NCBI RefSeq assembly: GCF_022606465.1 | Contig: NZ_JALBUF010000003.1 | Span: 1 to 64,000 of the forward strand | Reading direction: 5' to 3' | From: Sulfoacidibacillus ferrooxidans | Lineage (GTDB): Bacteria; Bacillota; Bacilli; Alicyclobacillales; SLC66 | Length of the DNA stretch: 64,000 nt | In this document: piece after piece, positions 1 through 9,320 of the stretch | Numbering within the stretch: the stretch's first letter is position 1 | Layout of the letters: every line of letters starts with the position of its first letter | Position numbers and translations under genes: made by a program | The notes under the pieces: generated by a model | Database searches by the model: none | What the model was told of the DNA's origin: nothing | The model's input: only the letters and a program-made list of their open reading frames with translations

Positions 1-277
1 ACAGCATTTTATACTGAAAATTAAAAATATGTCTGTCTATGGCAGGCTTATATAGATGCGTCCAAAATCACTTCCCTTCATTGTTCTTAGAACTCAATTA
101 AGTGCTTGACATTAGATAGCTGGTCTCCGCTATTTCTAAAATTAGGCCCAATCCCCCGTCATTAGCCTTGGCGGATGGTCCTTTGCCAACGTATAGTGCA
201 CAATGCGGCGCGATACAACGTGCAAACATCAGTATGCCGCAGCAAATCATATACACACATACTAGGAGGAATGAACC

Positions 278-382
278 ATGGGCGCTTTTGGAGGATATAC
301 CACCTGGGCCATCGTGTTTCTTATTATCTTCGTACTATTTTTCTTATTTGTACCCACGTACGGTGCAGGTTACGGTGCATAA
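278..382 (+). CDS. YjcZ-family sporulation miniprotein
   Basis: A 34-residue protein starting MGAFGGYTTWAIVFLIIF and ending in a Gly/Tyr-rich tail (PTYGAGYGA). The layout is a short glycine/aromatic N-terminus, one hydrophobic membrane-spanning segment and a YG-rich end. This is typical of the YjcZ/YtrH-like miniproteins that accumulate in sporulating Bacillales; their exact role is unknown. The start is fixed by AGGAGG at 264-269, 8 nt before ATG; an ATG at 271 in another frame lies too close to the same site. A hairpin follows the stop directly, so the gene is probably monocistronic. Confidence 0.8.
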   Translation: MGAFGGYTTWAIVFLIIFVLFFLFVPTYGAGYGA

Positions 383-390
383 AGCAGAGC

Positions 391-410
391 GGGCGGTTTC
401 TATACCGCCC
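391..410. terminator. Bidirectional rho-independent terminator
   Basis: GGGCGGT pairs with ACCGCCC around a 6-nt loop and is followed by TTTG. It sits between the convergent YjcZ-like and pepF genes and could serve both. Confidence 0.7.
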
Positions 411-434
411 TTTGTACATACTACGTGTCCTAGA

Positions 435-2234
435 TTAAAAACTTGCCTCTAACTCGTCCACCAACCTGCCAACATAAGCAACCGCTTGACGGATGGGTTC
501 CGGTTGTGACATATCGACGCCTGCTAATCGCATCAAATCTAGTGGTTTCATCGTACCACCCGCTTTAAGAACCTGTATCCACCGATCAACTGCCGTCTTT
601 CCTTCTTGCTGTATTAATTGTGAAACAAGAGTTGACAGCGTCAGGCCAGCAGAATACGTATATGGATAAAGACCCATATAGTAATGCGGTTGACGCATCC
701 AGGTGAGACGTGCACCATCGTCAATTTGTACTGTATCTCCCCAAAATTTCGAGAGTACCTCACCCATTTGCTCACTTAATACCTTCGCTGTGAGTGCCTG
801 GCCACTCTCTACCATAGCGTAGACTCGACGCTGCAATTCAGCTTCCAGTAAATGCGTCACATAATTATGGTAATACGTTCCTAAAAGTTGGGATATCACC
901 CATCTTCGCATGCGTTTGTCCTCTGATTTAGCTAAAATATGTTGTCCAAGTAGCATTTCATTCATTGTTGACGGTGCTTCAACAAAATACATGGATGGCC
1001 TTGTATTCACCATTCGTTGATAGCGGTTTGCAAGACTAAAGTGACCAGCATGACCTAATTCATGAGCTAATACAAATGCACTACGCATTGTATCCGTCCA
1101 TGTAATGAGAATAAAAGGATGCACTCCATAGGGACTAGAACAAAAAGCCCCTGTAGATTTCCCAATATTATCAGCAAGATCTACCCAACGTTCACTAAGT
1201 GCCGTTTTTATAATATCAGTGTATTCTGGCCCTAGAACACGTAAAGCGTCTACAATAAGTTCCGAAGCTTCTTTGAATGTCATTGAAGGAGTAAATTCCG
1301 GATCCAAGGGAGCCTTTAGATCGCAGTACAACATCTGATCAAGCTTTAGTACACGTTGCCGCAATTTGATGAATCTTTGCATATGAGGTGCTAATTCAGT
1401 TTGAATAATATCCAGTAAATGATGATACATGTCTGTACTAACTTGCTGAGGTTCCAATAGCATGTCCGTGACTGATTCATATTTGCGCATGCGAGAAAGT
1501 GCAATTTGCTTTTTGACTTCTGTTGCATAGGTAGCAGCAAACGTGTTTTTATATTGGTCTAACGTATGCGTAAATGACGTAAAAGCAGCGCGCCGAAGCG
1601 TGTGATCCGGTGACTGTTCATAATGATCTTCAAAAAGCGCAAACGATACTGGCTCCACTTGACCTAGACTGTTTTTAACAGGTTGAAATTGCATGTCTGA
1701 CGACTTACTTCGTTGATAAATCATATATGGTGCGTTATGTACTTCTCCTAATGAAGCTAGTGCTTCTTCAGTTTCTGCCGACAACTGATGTGCCTTAGAA
1801 TCCAAAAGTTCAGTGATATACTTTTGGAAATCAGCTAGTTGCGGTTCCTCCTTTAGAAAGTGTTCTAGTGTTCCACTTGGCAGGGCAAGAAGTTCTGCTT
1901 CAAAAAAAGAAAGCATAGCATTCACATGAGCCATTAGGCCGGCTACTTTACTTGAGGCAGACTGATTTTCTGAGTTTGTTCCATCCTCAGAAGATTTTAA
2001 ACTTGCATAAGTGTACACTCTAACTAAGCGCATACTCAGAGCTTCCTTTGCTAGAAACGCAGCCAAAAGATTTGCGCTACCTTCGTGTAACCTTCCTTTG
2101 AATTGAGTGACTGTAGCTACATCTTTTTCAAGATCGGTAATTTCTTTTTCAAACTCAACTACAGAAGGAAAAAGTGCTGCTACATTCCAAGTGAGTTCTT
2201 CTGGTACATCTTTACGTCGCAATCGTTCTTGCAT
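435..2234 (-). CDS. pepF: Oligoendopeptidase F (M3B metallopeptidase)
   Basis: A 599-residue cytosolic zinc peptidase expected to cleave short peptides. The zinc-binding HEXXH helix is visible as HELGHAGHF near residue 388, and the flanking helical lobes match the M3B/PepF layout; the length is normal for the family. The start ATG is preceded by AAAGGAG at 8 nt. The C-terminal end retains the usual PYTYSAGLTLSTLVSQ region. It is a stand-alone gene with convergent and divergent neighbours. The exact substrate within the M3B group cannot be told from sequence. Confidence 0.92.
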   Translation of the reverse strand: MQERLRRKDVPEELTWNVAALFPSVVEFEKEITDLEKDVATVTQFKGRLHEGSANLLAAFLAKEALSMRLVRVYTYASLKSSEDGTNSENQSASSKVAGLMAHVNAMLSFFEAELLALPSGTLEHFLKEEPQLADFQKYITELLDSKAHQLSAETEEALASLGEVHNAPYMIYQRSKSSDMQFQPVKNSLGQVEPVSFALFEDHYEQSPDHTLRRAAFTSFTHTLDQYKNTFAATYATEVKKQIALSRMRKYESVTDMLLEPQQVSTDMYHHLLDIIQTELAPHMQRFIKLRQRVLKLDQMLYCDLKAPLDPEFTPSMTFKEASELIVDALRVLGPEYTDIIKTALSERWVDLADNIGKSTGAFCSSPYGVHPFILITWTDTMRSAFVLAHELGHAGHFSLANRYQRMVNTRPSMYFVEAPSTMNEMLLGQHILAKSEDKRMRRWVISQLLGTYYHNYVTHLLEAELQRRVYAMVESGQALTAKVLSEQMGEVLSKFWGDTVQIDDGARLTWMRQPHYYMGLYPYTYSAGLTLSTLVSQLIQQEGKTAVDRWIQVLKAGGTMKPLDLMRLAGVDMSQPEPIRQAVAYVGRLVDELEASF

Positions 2235-2395
2235 CTATCATTCTCCTTTTTAAAAGCCTTTTAAATCTTTCGAATTTCGAATAGATTACATATTTATCTT
2301 AACACAATTCAAACACGATGAAATGATCAATTGCAGAATTGTAACACTAGATTATTTTTTGTTGTGTTATACTACACCGATAAGGAGTTGGTGTG

Positions 2396-2803
2396 ATGAG
2401 CGAATTGAGAATATGGATCGAACGATCGAAAATGCTTGTTCATCTTATTAGACCATCTATTGTCATAATAATCGTACTTCTCATTATCATAGGACTTGTT
2501 GATTTTCTTATTCGTTGGTCTATGCTCATTTTACATCCTGGTATTTTATTTACTGACTTTTATGCGATTGTTGACGATTTATTTTCTCTGCTATTATTAT
2601 ATGAAGTCTTAGATTTATTAAGATACTTATCACCCATACGTTTACTTGACCTACTGCTGACGATTTTTGCACGTAAATTGCTTTTATCCCCTGGAAATCC
2701 TACGTTATCCGAGTATATGTGGGTATTTGTAGTCGTTTTTGTTTTGCGAATGATTTGGACTCTTGCTAAGATCGATAAAAAAGCGTCAGACACTCACTCT
2801 TAA
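2396..2803 (+). CDS. PsiE-like integral membrane protein (copy 1)
   Basis: A protein of about 135 residues with four predicted hydrophobic segments. A conserved central stretch, DDLFSLLLLYEVLDLLR..SP.RLLDL, resembles the phosphate-starvation-inducible PsiE family. Function is unknown; PsiE in E. coli responds to phosphate limitation, but nothing here shows a Pho box. A GTG directly precedes the ATG, and spacing from AAGGAG favours the ATG at 2396. A clear paralogue lies at 6442-6909. The next gene begins 79 nt downstream. Confidence 0.6.
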   Translation: MSELRIWIERSKMLVHLIRPSIVIIIVLLIIIGLVDFLIRWSMLILHPGILFTDFYAIVDDLFSLLLLYEVLDLLRYLSPIRLLDLLLTIFARKLLLSPGNPTLSEYMWVFVVVFVLRMIWTLAKIDKKASDTHS

Positions 2804-2882
2804 CTCCATTGTAAGGAATTGTGATATACTATCTCATGGCACATGTCTTCCAATGATCATTTTCAAAAAGGAGCTGTATCAT

Positions 2883-3221
2883 ATGGCAAAGTTAGCCTTC
2901 TGGATTACGGCAGGACCAGAACTTGAAGAGAAAGCACTTTCTGGTATTATTCTTGCCAGCCGTTTAAAACAAAATCGTGGACAAGATGTAGAAGTATACT
3001 TTTTTGGTCCCGGTGTCAAATTAGTGGGAAGTGAAAGTGAACGCGTTAAAGGAGCCCTCGCTATGTTACAAGAAGCAAAAGTTCATGGGGGATTTTGTCC
3101 ATTTAATGCACAACAATATGAGGTAGAAACTGCAGTATCTGCAGCCGGACTGCATGGAGAACAAGCTGGTGAAGCGCTTATTCGTTTAGCAGAATCAGGA
3201 TATCAAATTATAGGGTATTAG
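2883..3221 (+). CDS. DsrE-like small protein
   Basis: A 112-residue protein with an N-terminal beta-strand (KLAFWITAGPE), a following helix and a VEVYFFGPGVKL strand, matching the DsrE/F-like alpha/beta fold used in sulfur relay. A single Cys (GGFCPFNA) sits where DsrE-type proteins often carry a persulfide-accepting Cys. The start is set by AAAAAGGAG 9-10 nt before ATG; a longer in-frame extension upstream has no ribosome site. A second protein of similar fold is at 41314-41679. The family call is from fold-like pattern only and function is not assigned. Confidence 0.55.
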   Translation: MAKLAFWITAGPELEEKALSGIILASRLKQNRGQDVEVYFFGPGVKLVGSESERVKGALAMLQEAKVHGGFCPFNAQQYEVETAVSAAGLHGEQAGEALIRLAESGYQIIGY

Positions 3222-3299
3222 ACCTATCATTTGATATCCGCATGATCTTGTCATAACATAAACCGCCTCACACGCACATACTCATGCATCATTTTACTT

Positions 3300-3345
3300 A
3301 GAGACATCATCATCCTTGGAACTTTAAAAGAATGATGATGTCTCT
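3300..3345. terminator. Bidirectional terminator hairpin
   Basis: A 14-bp perfect stem (AGAGACATCATCAT with its complement at 3332-3345) lies between the convergent DsrE-like and DUF4359-like genes. Confidence 0.7.
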
Positions 3346-3356
3346 TACATTACTCA

Positions 3357-3674
3357 TCACTCACTACCATTTGAGTCAGTCGAAGATGGCAAATGAAGTG
3401 GAATAAAAGAATCAAAAGCACCTAATACAACAATCTTTTGACCAAATATAGCAGTAGTGTATATGGTACAAACTGCATAATTTTCTTCTGTCGTACTTTG
3501 CGTGGCCACAAAATTACCGACTAAATGGATCAGTCCTTTTCCAAGTTGAGAATGCTCACGTTGAGCTTCTTGAGTCACAAGCCAAGTTGTATATTTATTT
3601 TCTGGTGGATTAGTAATCATTGCGCCTAATCCTACAATGACAATCACAAGTATACTCAACCAAGTTGATCTCAT
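3357..3674 (-). CDS. DUF4359-like exported protein
   Basis: A 105-residue protein with an N-terminal hydrophobic segment (LSILVIVIVGLGAMI), probably an uncleaved anchor or signal peptide, followed by NPPENKYTTWLV. That pattern of a TNPxxxxY motif directly after the membrane segment recalls DUF4359. The rest is a small beta-rich extracytoplasmic domain. A GGAAAG ribosome site precedes the ATG. Function unknown. Confidence 0.5.
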   Translation of the reverse strand: MRSTWLSILVIVIVGLGAMITNPPENKYTTWLVTQEAQREHSQLGKGLIHLVGNFVATQSTTEENYAVCTIYTTAIFGQKIVVLGAFDSFIPLHLPSSTDSNGSE

Positions 3675-3772
3675 CTCTTTCCCAGCCCTTTCTTTAAAGG
3701 ATAACCGCCCTTGACTCTATAACCGCAACATCAGTCTAAGGAATTACAATGTCCTTTCCATTCGATCGTAAT

Positions 3773-3801
3773 TTGCGGCGATGCATTTACTATTGTATAA
3801 T
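3773..3801 (+). promoter_or_regulatory. Sigma-A-type promoter with extended -10
   Basis: TTGCGG, a 17-nt spacer ending in TG, then TATAAT, 45 nt upstream of the FMN reductase start. Good match to the vegetative consensus. Confidence 0.6.
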
Positions 3802-3846
3802 TAAATAAGTGACTAATATTTCATTAGTTTTAGGAGGATACTTTTA

Positions 3847-4419
3847 ATGAGTGAATCAAAGCAATTACACATAGTAGGTATTTCGGGGAGCTTGAGAAAA
3901 AACTCTTATAATACGAAACTGCTGACTGCTGCCAGTGAATTACTACCATCTAATGTCAAGTATACCACAGCAGATATCTCAAATCTGCCTCTTTATAACC
4001 AAGACTTAGAAAATGAGCTGCCAGCTTCCATAGAAGCCTTAGTTACACTTGCTAAGTCTGCCGATGCCTTTATTTTTGTAACTCCAGAGTACAATTTCAC
4101 TATTTCAGCTGCACTTAAAAATTCTTTAGAATGGTTGTCACGCTCTACATTTGGGTCTCCATTAGCTCGTAAACCAGTAGCCATTACTGGCGCTACTCTT
4201 GGTGCTTATGGGACATCTAAAGCACAGGTTCATTTACGTGATATAATACATGCTCTCGATATGCGTCCAGTATCACGACCAGAAGTTCTCATCTCCTTTG
4301 CAGCTCAAAAATTTTCTGAAGACGGCAAACTTACAGATGATGTAGCGCGAGATTTTCTTAAGCAACTCATGGATAACCTCATTCAATGGACGAACCAACT
4401 CAATCACTCAAAGATATAA
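3847..4419 (+). CDS. NAD(P)H-dependent FMN reductase
   Basis: A 190-residue flavodoxin-fold enzyme of the NADPH-dependent FMN reductase/azoreductase group. The FMN phosphate-binding loop is GISGSLRKNSYNT (residues about 12-24). The PEYNFTISAALKNSLEWLSR segment and the GATLGAYGT loop are typical of the family. It likely transfers hydride from NAD(P)H to FMN, quinones or metal/azo substrates in the cytosol. AGGAGG lies 9 nt before the ATG. It is monocistronic, with its own promoter and a strong terminator. Confidence 0.85.
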   Translation: MSESKQLHIVGISGSLRKNSYNTKLLTAASELLPSNVKYTTADISNLPLYNQDLENELPASIEALVTLAKSADAFIFVTPEYNFTISAALKNSLEWLSRSTFGSPLARKPVAITGATLGAYGTSKAQVHLRDIIHALDMRPVSRPEVLISFAAQKFSEDGKLTDDVARDFLKQLMDNLIQWTNQLNHSKI

Positions 4420-4432
4420 CGTGTACTCATGG

Positions 4433-4474
4433 ATTATAGGGCAATGCGTGATTAATCACGCATTGCCCTATAAT
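4433..4474. terminator. Perfect 21-bp palindromic terminator
   Basis: ATTATAGGGCAATGCGTGAT and onward is a perfect 42-nt palindrome between the convergent FMN reductase and chemoreceptor genes. As RNA it would form a long hairpin on either strand. Confidence 0.75.
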
Positions 4475-4496
4475 CATTGTGGCTAATGTTTACATG

Positions 4497-6212
4497 CTAC
4501 ACCACAAACTCTTCAATCATCCCCTGTAAGTGTTCCGCTAATCGACTTAAGGCTACTGCACTTGATGTAACTTCTTCCATAGTAGCCAATTGTTCTTCAG
4601 CATTTGCCGCAATTTGTGCAACAGCAGTTGAAGTTTGTCTTGCAATATATGCAATCTCATCTACAACAGTAGCCGATTCTTCAGAAGCTTGTTGTAACAA
4701 ATTGGCTCTTAAACTGCCATCATTTGCATCTTGTGCTCGAATCGTTGCCTCAGATGCAAACGAATGAAAAGAATCACTAGACTCTTCCACAGAGCTTGCA
4801 CACACTTTGACCTGCTCATCTGCACTGTGCACGGCAGCAGTTGTTTGCATAATGCGATCATTGACTGCGAGTACAAGTAACGTGATTGATTGCGCCGCTA
4901 CTCGTGATTGATCTGCAAGCTTACGCACTTCTTCTGCTACAACTGAAAACCCTCGTCCGGCATCTCCTGCTCTTGCAGCCTCGATCGCTGCATTTAATGC
5001 AAGCAGATTAGTTTGTGCGGCAATATCCTGAATAACTTCCATAGTACTAGTAATCGTTCTTGCATCATCTTCTAGTTGGCGCATGGTTTGAGCAATACCC
5101 GCTACATCATCACGTACTGTACGCATTTGTTCTGTAGCAATATCTGCATTCGCTTGACCATCATTGGCTTTAGATACATGTAAAAGTGATTGCTCTCTCA
5201 AATGTTTGGTGAAATCCGTCATTTTAGCCATTTCCTTCGTCATAGTTAAAGCCTGACTTGATGCGGATTCCGCCTTTTCTTGCTGCTCATATGCCCCTTT
5301 TGCTACTTGTTGCACATATAGGGTAGATTGTTCTACTGCATGTGCAGTTTCTTGGGCACTTGCTGTAAATTCTTCTGAAGCAGCAGTCAATTGCATCGCT
5401 GTTTCTTGGATTCCTATAATCATTCTTCGCATTTCACTTGCCATAACGTAGAGGTGATCTGCAAGCATTCCTAAATCGTCTTTACGCTTATATGGCAAAG
5501 TGCGTTTGGCAAAATTACCTTTTGCCATTAAGTTAGCTTCATTAGACAAGTATGCAATGGGGCGAACCAGATATCGGATGTACAACAAACTACCTGCACT
5601 CCCGATAATCACAAGTATTAGCGTACATAAAGAAACGAATGAAAGCGTGTTTGCTTCTGAATTTGTGGCTTTAAAAAATGCCTGAATACTTGTTTGTGCT
5701 AAAGAACTAATATTTTGCAAATCTGAAGTCACTTCATTAGAAACGTTACTATTTGTTACATACATTGTTGTCGCTGCAAGCGCATGATTTGTTTCATTAT
5801 TTTTATCAACAATATTCCAATAACTCTCATATCCCTGTGCTGCGAGAGAAGCTTGCTGTACCATAGCACGCTCCTTAGGAGAGAGGAATGGAAGTGTTTT
5901 CATTGCTTGTAAGGATTGGTTAAGTTGTGCTTCACCTTGTAATACTTGTTGCAGTGTTTGAGAATATAGTGACTTTGAAAGTGAAGTACCTTCTAATCCT
6001 ACAAGCATATTCGATTGGTCATCCATATTTAAAAAACCGATAAATGCATTATTGGATAAATCAAGCAACTCCATTTTTTCATTTTTTAATTGAGCAACAT
6101 GCGTCTTTTCCTGTTGACTCATTGAAAATGTAATTAAGTTAACGATCAGTACGGATAATGCCATGAGAATCCATACCATAATGAGTTTTTGAGCAACTGT
6201 TAATGTTTTCAA
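4497..6212 (-). CDS. Methyl-accepting chemotaxis protein
   Basis: A 571-residue chemoreceptor. TM1 is at about residues 10-30, an all-helical periplasmic-type sensor (four-helix-bundle type) spans about 31-190, TM2 about 190-212 and HAMP about 215-265. The cytoplasmic signalling coiled coil carries the invariant hairpin tip [20 protein letters not shown] near residue 404. It would control CheA in response to an unknown ligand or membrane-state signal. No che genes are nearby, so it is an orphan receptor. Confidence 0.92.
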   Translation of the reverse strand: MKTLTVAQKLIMVWILMALSVLIVNLITFSMSQQEKTHVAQLKNEKMELLDLSNNAFIGFLNMDDQSNMLVGLEGTSLSKSLYSQTLQQVLQGEAQLNQSLQAMKTLPFLSPKERAMVQQASLAAQGYESYWNIVDKNNETNHALAATTMYVTNSNVSNEVTSDLQNISSLAQTSIQAFFKATNSEANTLSFVSLCTLILVIIGSAGSLLYIRYLVRPIAYLSNEANLMAKGNFAKRTLPYKRKDDLGMLADHLYVMASEMRRMIIGIQETAMQLTAASEEFTASAQETAHAVEQSTLYVQQVAKGAYEQQEKAESASSQALTMTKEMAKMTDFTKHLREQSLLHVSKANDGQANADIATEQMRTVRDDVAGIAQTMRQLEDDARTITSTMEVIQDIAAQTNLLALNAAIEAARAGDAGRGFSVVAEEVRKLADQSRVAAQSITLLVLAVNDRIMQTTAAVHSADEQVKVCASSVEESSDSFHSFASEATIRAQDANDGSLRANLLQQASEESATVVDEIAYIARQTSTAVAQIAANAEEQLATMEEVTSSAVALSRLAEHLQGMIEEFVV

Positions 6213-6441
6213 AATAAACCTCCAACTATTTTTAAGATTGTTTCAATATATACATTCAAAACTATAATCATCATAAGATGTTAGTAATTTGTCAAAAATA
6301 TCTTTACCAAATTATATAACAAGAGGATCACCTAATGCTAGTGACGTACACTTATAAATGATTATTTTCTATATCATCTTTTTTGTTTTATATTGTCCTT
6401 TTTATGGAATACTTTTAATGAAATCATTCAGGAGGGATTCC

Positions 6442-6909
6442 ATGGATCGTCGCATCTTTGCATTAGGCCGTCATATGCTATTATTTATTCGTTGGGCCAT
6501 CGTCGCTTTAATACTTTTTACCCTCGTCATGGGCGTGATTGGGTTTGCTGCGCAGTGGGGTGAATTTTTATTTCATCCAGAATTATTTTTAACAAATTAC
6601 AGAAAAATGACAGAAGATATCTTCTCTTTGTTACTTGTCTATGAAATTTTAGATCTAATTCGCACCTTATCTCCAAATCGCCTTATGGATGTCATCTTAA
6701 CTGTACTTGCACGAAAAATATTACTTTCAATGAATGATGAACATCTTGCTATAGAAGTCGGAGCATTTTGCCTGATCCTTATTGTACGACTTCTTTGGAC
6801 GCGTTATGGCGGGCTAAATGAAGATGCGAATCCAATGTTTTTAGAAACCACCCGCACTGTCAAAAAAGAAGTTACGCAAAAACATACTGAGCAAGTTTCA
6901 GATACATAA
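6442..6909 (+). CDS. PsiE-like integral membrane protein (copy 2)
   Basis: A 155-residue paralogue of the protein at 2396-2803. It shares the four-segment membrane layout and the TEDIFSLLLVYEILDLIR..SPNRLMDV.L stretch, with an extra hydrophilic C-terminal tail. AGGAGG at 6430-6435, 6 nt before ATG, fixes the start; in-frame ATGs further upstream lack a ribosome site. Function unknown. The two copies flank unrelated genes, so they are dispersed rather than tandem duplicates. Confidence 0.6.
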   Translation: MDRRIFALGRHMLLFIRWAIVALILFTLVMGVIGFAAQWGEFLFHPELFLTNYRKMTEDIFSLLLVYEILDLIRTLSPNRLMDVILTVLARKILLSMNDEHLAIEVGAFCLILIVRLLWTRYGGLNEDANPMFLETTRTVKKEVTQKHTEQVSDT

Positions 6910-6999
6910 TAAATTCATCTGCTATTGTAATCAGACATTATTAACCGTATTATTCCTCTCATTCTATATATTTTGCAATGTGTTTATCCATCTCTCATG

Positions 7000-7131
7000 T
7001 TAACCTACTCGTGCCGAATCTTCGCAAAGAAGTACGGGGGAGTCGTATTGTCTGTACAGCAGACTCGGGGTGAATCCATGAGATGGGCCGATCCTTTGTT
7101 CCCTAACCCGACAATTAACCTCGGAGGCTAC
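7000..7131 (+). promoter_or_regulatory. ydaO/yuaA-type cyclic di-AMP riboswitch
   Basis: The leader of the NlpC/P60 gene carries the diagnostic conserved pieces of this class in order: GCCGAATC, CGGGGGAGTC, GGGGTGAATCC, and CCCGACAATTAACCTCGGAGGC. The architecture (P1 closing ends, conserved GGGGTGAATCC loop, terminal CCGACA..TAACCTCG.AGGC) matches the c-di-AMP riboswitch. That class commonly precedes cell-wall hydrolase and potassium-transport genes and switches them off at high c-di-AMP. End positions are approximate. Confidence 0.9.
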
Positions 7132-7152
7132 TACAAAGGAGGCCATCAAAAC

Positions 7153-8082
7153 ATGCAACTAACGACTAAAAAAACACTCACTACATTAATTGGATCAGGT
7201 ATTTTAATGAGCACGATAGCATTTCCATTTATGTCTAGTTTCCCGCTTGCATTCGCCTCTACGATGGCAACAGAGTCATCATCGCAGGCTGTCGTTGTAC
7301 ACGCCGCGTACCTTAAAACTTCTCCACACTTAGGAACGTATAATGAGATTCAGTTAGTTCAAGTTGGGACAAACCTTCAAGTGTTAAGTGCTACTCGTTA
7401 CTGGCTACATGTACAACTTCCTGATGGAACCATTGGTTATATTACAGCTGATCATTATTATGTTTCACAATTTTCAACTTCCAGCATCCCTTCATCGAAT
7501 GGTGGTCAGTCACAAACACATTCAGTAACTAGTACAGCTACGGTGACTCAAAGCGTTCCTGTTAACAGCAGTAGTACACAGCAAGCTACTGGGTATACGC
7601 AACACAATGATTCTTCAGGTAGTATTCTTCCACCTGGCGTAACAATTGATCCGAACATCCAACCGTTGGTACCTCTTACTGCAAGTTATGCTGCAAAATT
7701 ACAAGCTGTGGAACAGATTGCAACAAGCAAGTTGGGTACTCCTTATATTTGGGGACACAATGAAGACAGAGGGCAATACGGATTTGACTGTTCAAATTTT
7801 GTGCAATATGTTTTTCATGAAGCGTTAGGGTATGATTTTTCTAGCTCCTCTAAAGTGCAATTTGAGCGCATTGGATGGAATATACCTATTTCACAAATGC
7901 AACCTGGCGATGAATTATTTTTCTCCGATACGACGAACCCATCTGGATCAGCTCATGTTGGCATCTATATTGGACATGGTGAGATGATCGAAGAAGGCGG
8001 CGGGCTAGGTAAAGTTGGTTATTTATCAATTGATCATGGTTTCTGGAGTCATCATTTAGTAGCTGTTCATCAAATGTTTTAG
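7153..8082 (+). CDS. Secreted SH3/NlpC-P60 peptidoglycan endopeptidase
   Basis: A 309-residue exported wall hydrolase. A signal peptide of about 36 residues ends in AFA. A bacterial SH3-like domain (about 45-105) is followed by a Ser/Thr/Gln-rich linker and a C-terminal NlpC/P60 domain with catalytic Cys in YGFDCSNFVQYVF (about 212) and His in SAHVGIYIGHG (about 265). It should cut gamma-D-Glu/meso-DAP-type stem-peptide bonds. The start chosen is the ATG after AAAGGAGG and after the riboswitch; a longer upstream reading through the riboswitch is not credible. c-di-AMP control links wall turnover to osmotic status. Confidence 0.9.
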   Translation: MQLTTKKTLTTLIGSGILMSTIAFPFMSSFPLAFASTMATESSSQAVVVHAAYLKTSPHLGTYNEIQLVQVGTNLQVLSATRYWLHVQLPDGTIGYITADHYYVSQFSTSSIPSSNGGQSQTHSVTSTATVTQSVPVNSSSTQQATGYTQHNDSSGSILPPGVTIDPNIQPLVPLTASYAAKLQAVEQIATSKLGTPYIWGHNEDRGQYGFDCSNFVQYVFHEALGYDFSSSSKVQFERIGWNIPISQMQPGDELFFSDTTNPSGSAHVGIYIGHGEMIEEGGGLGKVGYLSIDHGFWSHHLVAVHQMF

Positions 8083-8106
8083 TTTCTTATAATACTTGAT
8101 AAACAC

Positions 8107-8149
8107 AAGGTGTCGTCTAAAGAGTACATTGCTCTTTAGACGACACCTT
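8107..8149. terminator. Bidirectional terminator, 18-bp perfect stem
   Basis: AAGGTGTCGTCTAAAGAG pairs perfectly with 8132-8149, followed by TTCTTG. It separates the convergent NlpC/P60 and coat genes. Confidence 0.85.
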
Positions 8150-8154
8150 TCTTG

Positions 8155-8424
8155 TCAACTCATTTGATATACCCACTGGGCTAAGCGCGCATCATGTCTC
8201 ATTTGTGTTTCCATATCGTATGCGTCATACCATCCTCGTTGTGCTGCCAAATCAGCCAACATAGCATGAAAATCTGCAGCAGTTTGAAACTGGTTAGAAA
8301 ATACTTCTCGCACCTCTGGTGTGGCAGCCTCCATCAAGGCAGATGCACTGTTTTGCATGGCTAATTTGGTTGTAAGGAGTAGGTCTAACACTATCATTCG
8401 TGTAATGATTTCTTTATTTTCCAT
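8155..8424 (-). CDS. CotF-type spore coat protein
   Basis: An 89-residue helical protein resembling the coat F domain: N-terminal DLLLTTKLAMQNSASALMEA helix, a central EVREVFSNQF helix, and the AAQRGWYDAYDMETQM segment typical of small CotF-like proteins. Likely deposited in the spore coat. The ATG lies inside the end of the upstream partner (11-nt overlap), indicating translational coupling. A paralogous pair is at 12333-12844. Confidence 0.65.
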   Translation of the reverse strand: MENKEIITRMIVLDLLLTTKLAMQNSASALMEAATPEVREVFSNQFQTAADFHAMLADLAAQRGWYDAYDMETQMRHDARLAQWVYQMS

Positions 8425-8659
8425 ACTCAGACCCCTTATAAATATAGTCACTTGGCAGGAGTAAAGGGCGACGTTGCAATAGTGTAACGAGATTCCACAT
8501 TCCCTCTTTAGCATCTACCACATGGGCTTCGATTAACTCCTTTAGTTCTTGGTCATGGACCTCATGAATAGCTTGATGGCATTTCCATAGTCCAACGCTT
8601 GTTTCCAACAGCAATTCATGAACCATCAAGGCCTCGTGAACACTTATACGGTAACTCAA
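8414..8659 (-). CDS. Small partner of CotF-type coat protein
   Basis: An 81-residue helical protein beginning SYRISVHEALMVHELL, then VHDQELKELIEAHV. It is a ferritin-like two-helix pattern common to CotF relatives. I chose the TTG at 8659 because AAAGGGG sits 7-9 nt upstream; a TTG at 8680 would overlap that ribosome site. It is encoded just upstream of, and overlapping, the coat gene. Its relative at 12333-12539 has the same VHE-L--HELL start, so the two-gene module is duplicated. Confidence 0.55.
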   Translation of the reverse strand: MSYRISVHEALMVHELLLETSVGLWKCHQAIHEVHDQELKELIEAHVVDAKEGMWNLVTLLQRRPLLLPSDYIYKGSEYGK

Positions 8660-8838
8660 TTTTCTATCCCCTTTGTTCAAAAGTACATATGTTCACACGA
8701 CTATAGCCTATGCACTTCATAAAAAAATGCGCATGAGTATGCAAATTGGGCGAAACCATCATTTTTTACCAAGACAGGAGACCAAATAGATTTTACTGAG
8801 TATGATGAGATATCTTGAAAAAAGGGAGAGTTTAACAC

Positions 8839-9249
8839 ATGCAACCATCGAATGGATCTTCTTCACAAAACACGCACCTAGAGGAATTAATGACGAGGAA
8901 TTATGACCAAACACAGGAAGATATGAGACAATTACGGGCTGCTTTACGTAAATTATATAGCAAAATCGAAAAAACACAGGCACTTATACCAAATGATCCA
9001 GAACCATTCACTTTAAGATCAGTGACCCCTCAAGAGAAAATTCAAATTATTCGTTACGTCAGGGAAAATGTCGAACGGTTTAACGAAGCAACAGAACGTT
9101 TAACATCAATACATCAAGATTTGCAGGGCTGGAAAGATTTTAGATCAGAATTGCAGGAAGTAAAAGAACAACTTAAGAATTGGCAGACATCTCAAGTAAC
9201 AAACATTCTCAATACTGAGACACAAGATTCAAAAACTATGGTTCCGTAG
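8839..9249 (+). CDS. Coiled-coil hypothetical protein
   Basis: A 136-residue, highly charged, Gln/Glu-rich protein with two predicted helical or coiled-coil stretches (about 15-50 and 70-120) and no membrane segment or Cys. I do not recognise a family. The start is preceded by AAGGGAGAG at about 8 nt, and a strong terminator follows, so it looks like a genuine monocistronic gene of unknown, perhaps spore-related, function. Confidence 0.6.
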   Translation: MQPSNGSSSQNTHLEELMTRNYDQTQEDMRQLRAALRKLYSKIEKTQALIPNDPEPFTLRSVTPQEKIQIIRYVRENVERFNEATERLTSIHQDLQGWKDFRSELQEVKEQLKNWQTSQVTNILNTETQDSKTMVP

Positions 9250-9266
9250 TTTATGTAAAGATTGTG

Positions 9267-9301
9267 AGGTAGAAGAAGGGATATCATCCCGTCTTCTACC
9301 T
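9267..9301. terminator. Bidirectional terminator hairpin
   Basis: 15-bp stem with one mismatch (AGGTAGAAGAAGGGA with its partner at 9287-9301) between convergent genes. Confidence 0.75.
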
Positions 9302-9320
9302 TGTTGATACAGGTAGTGGA

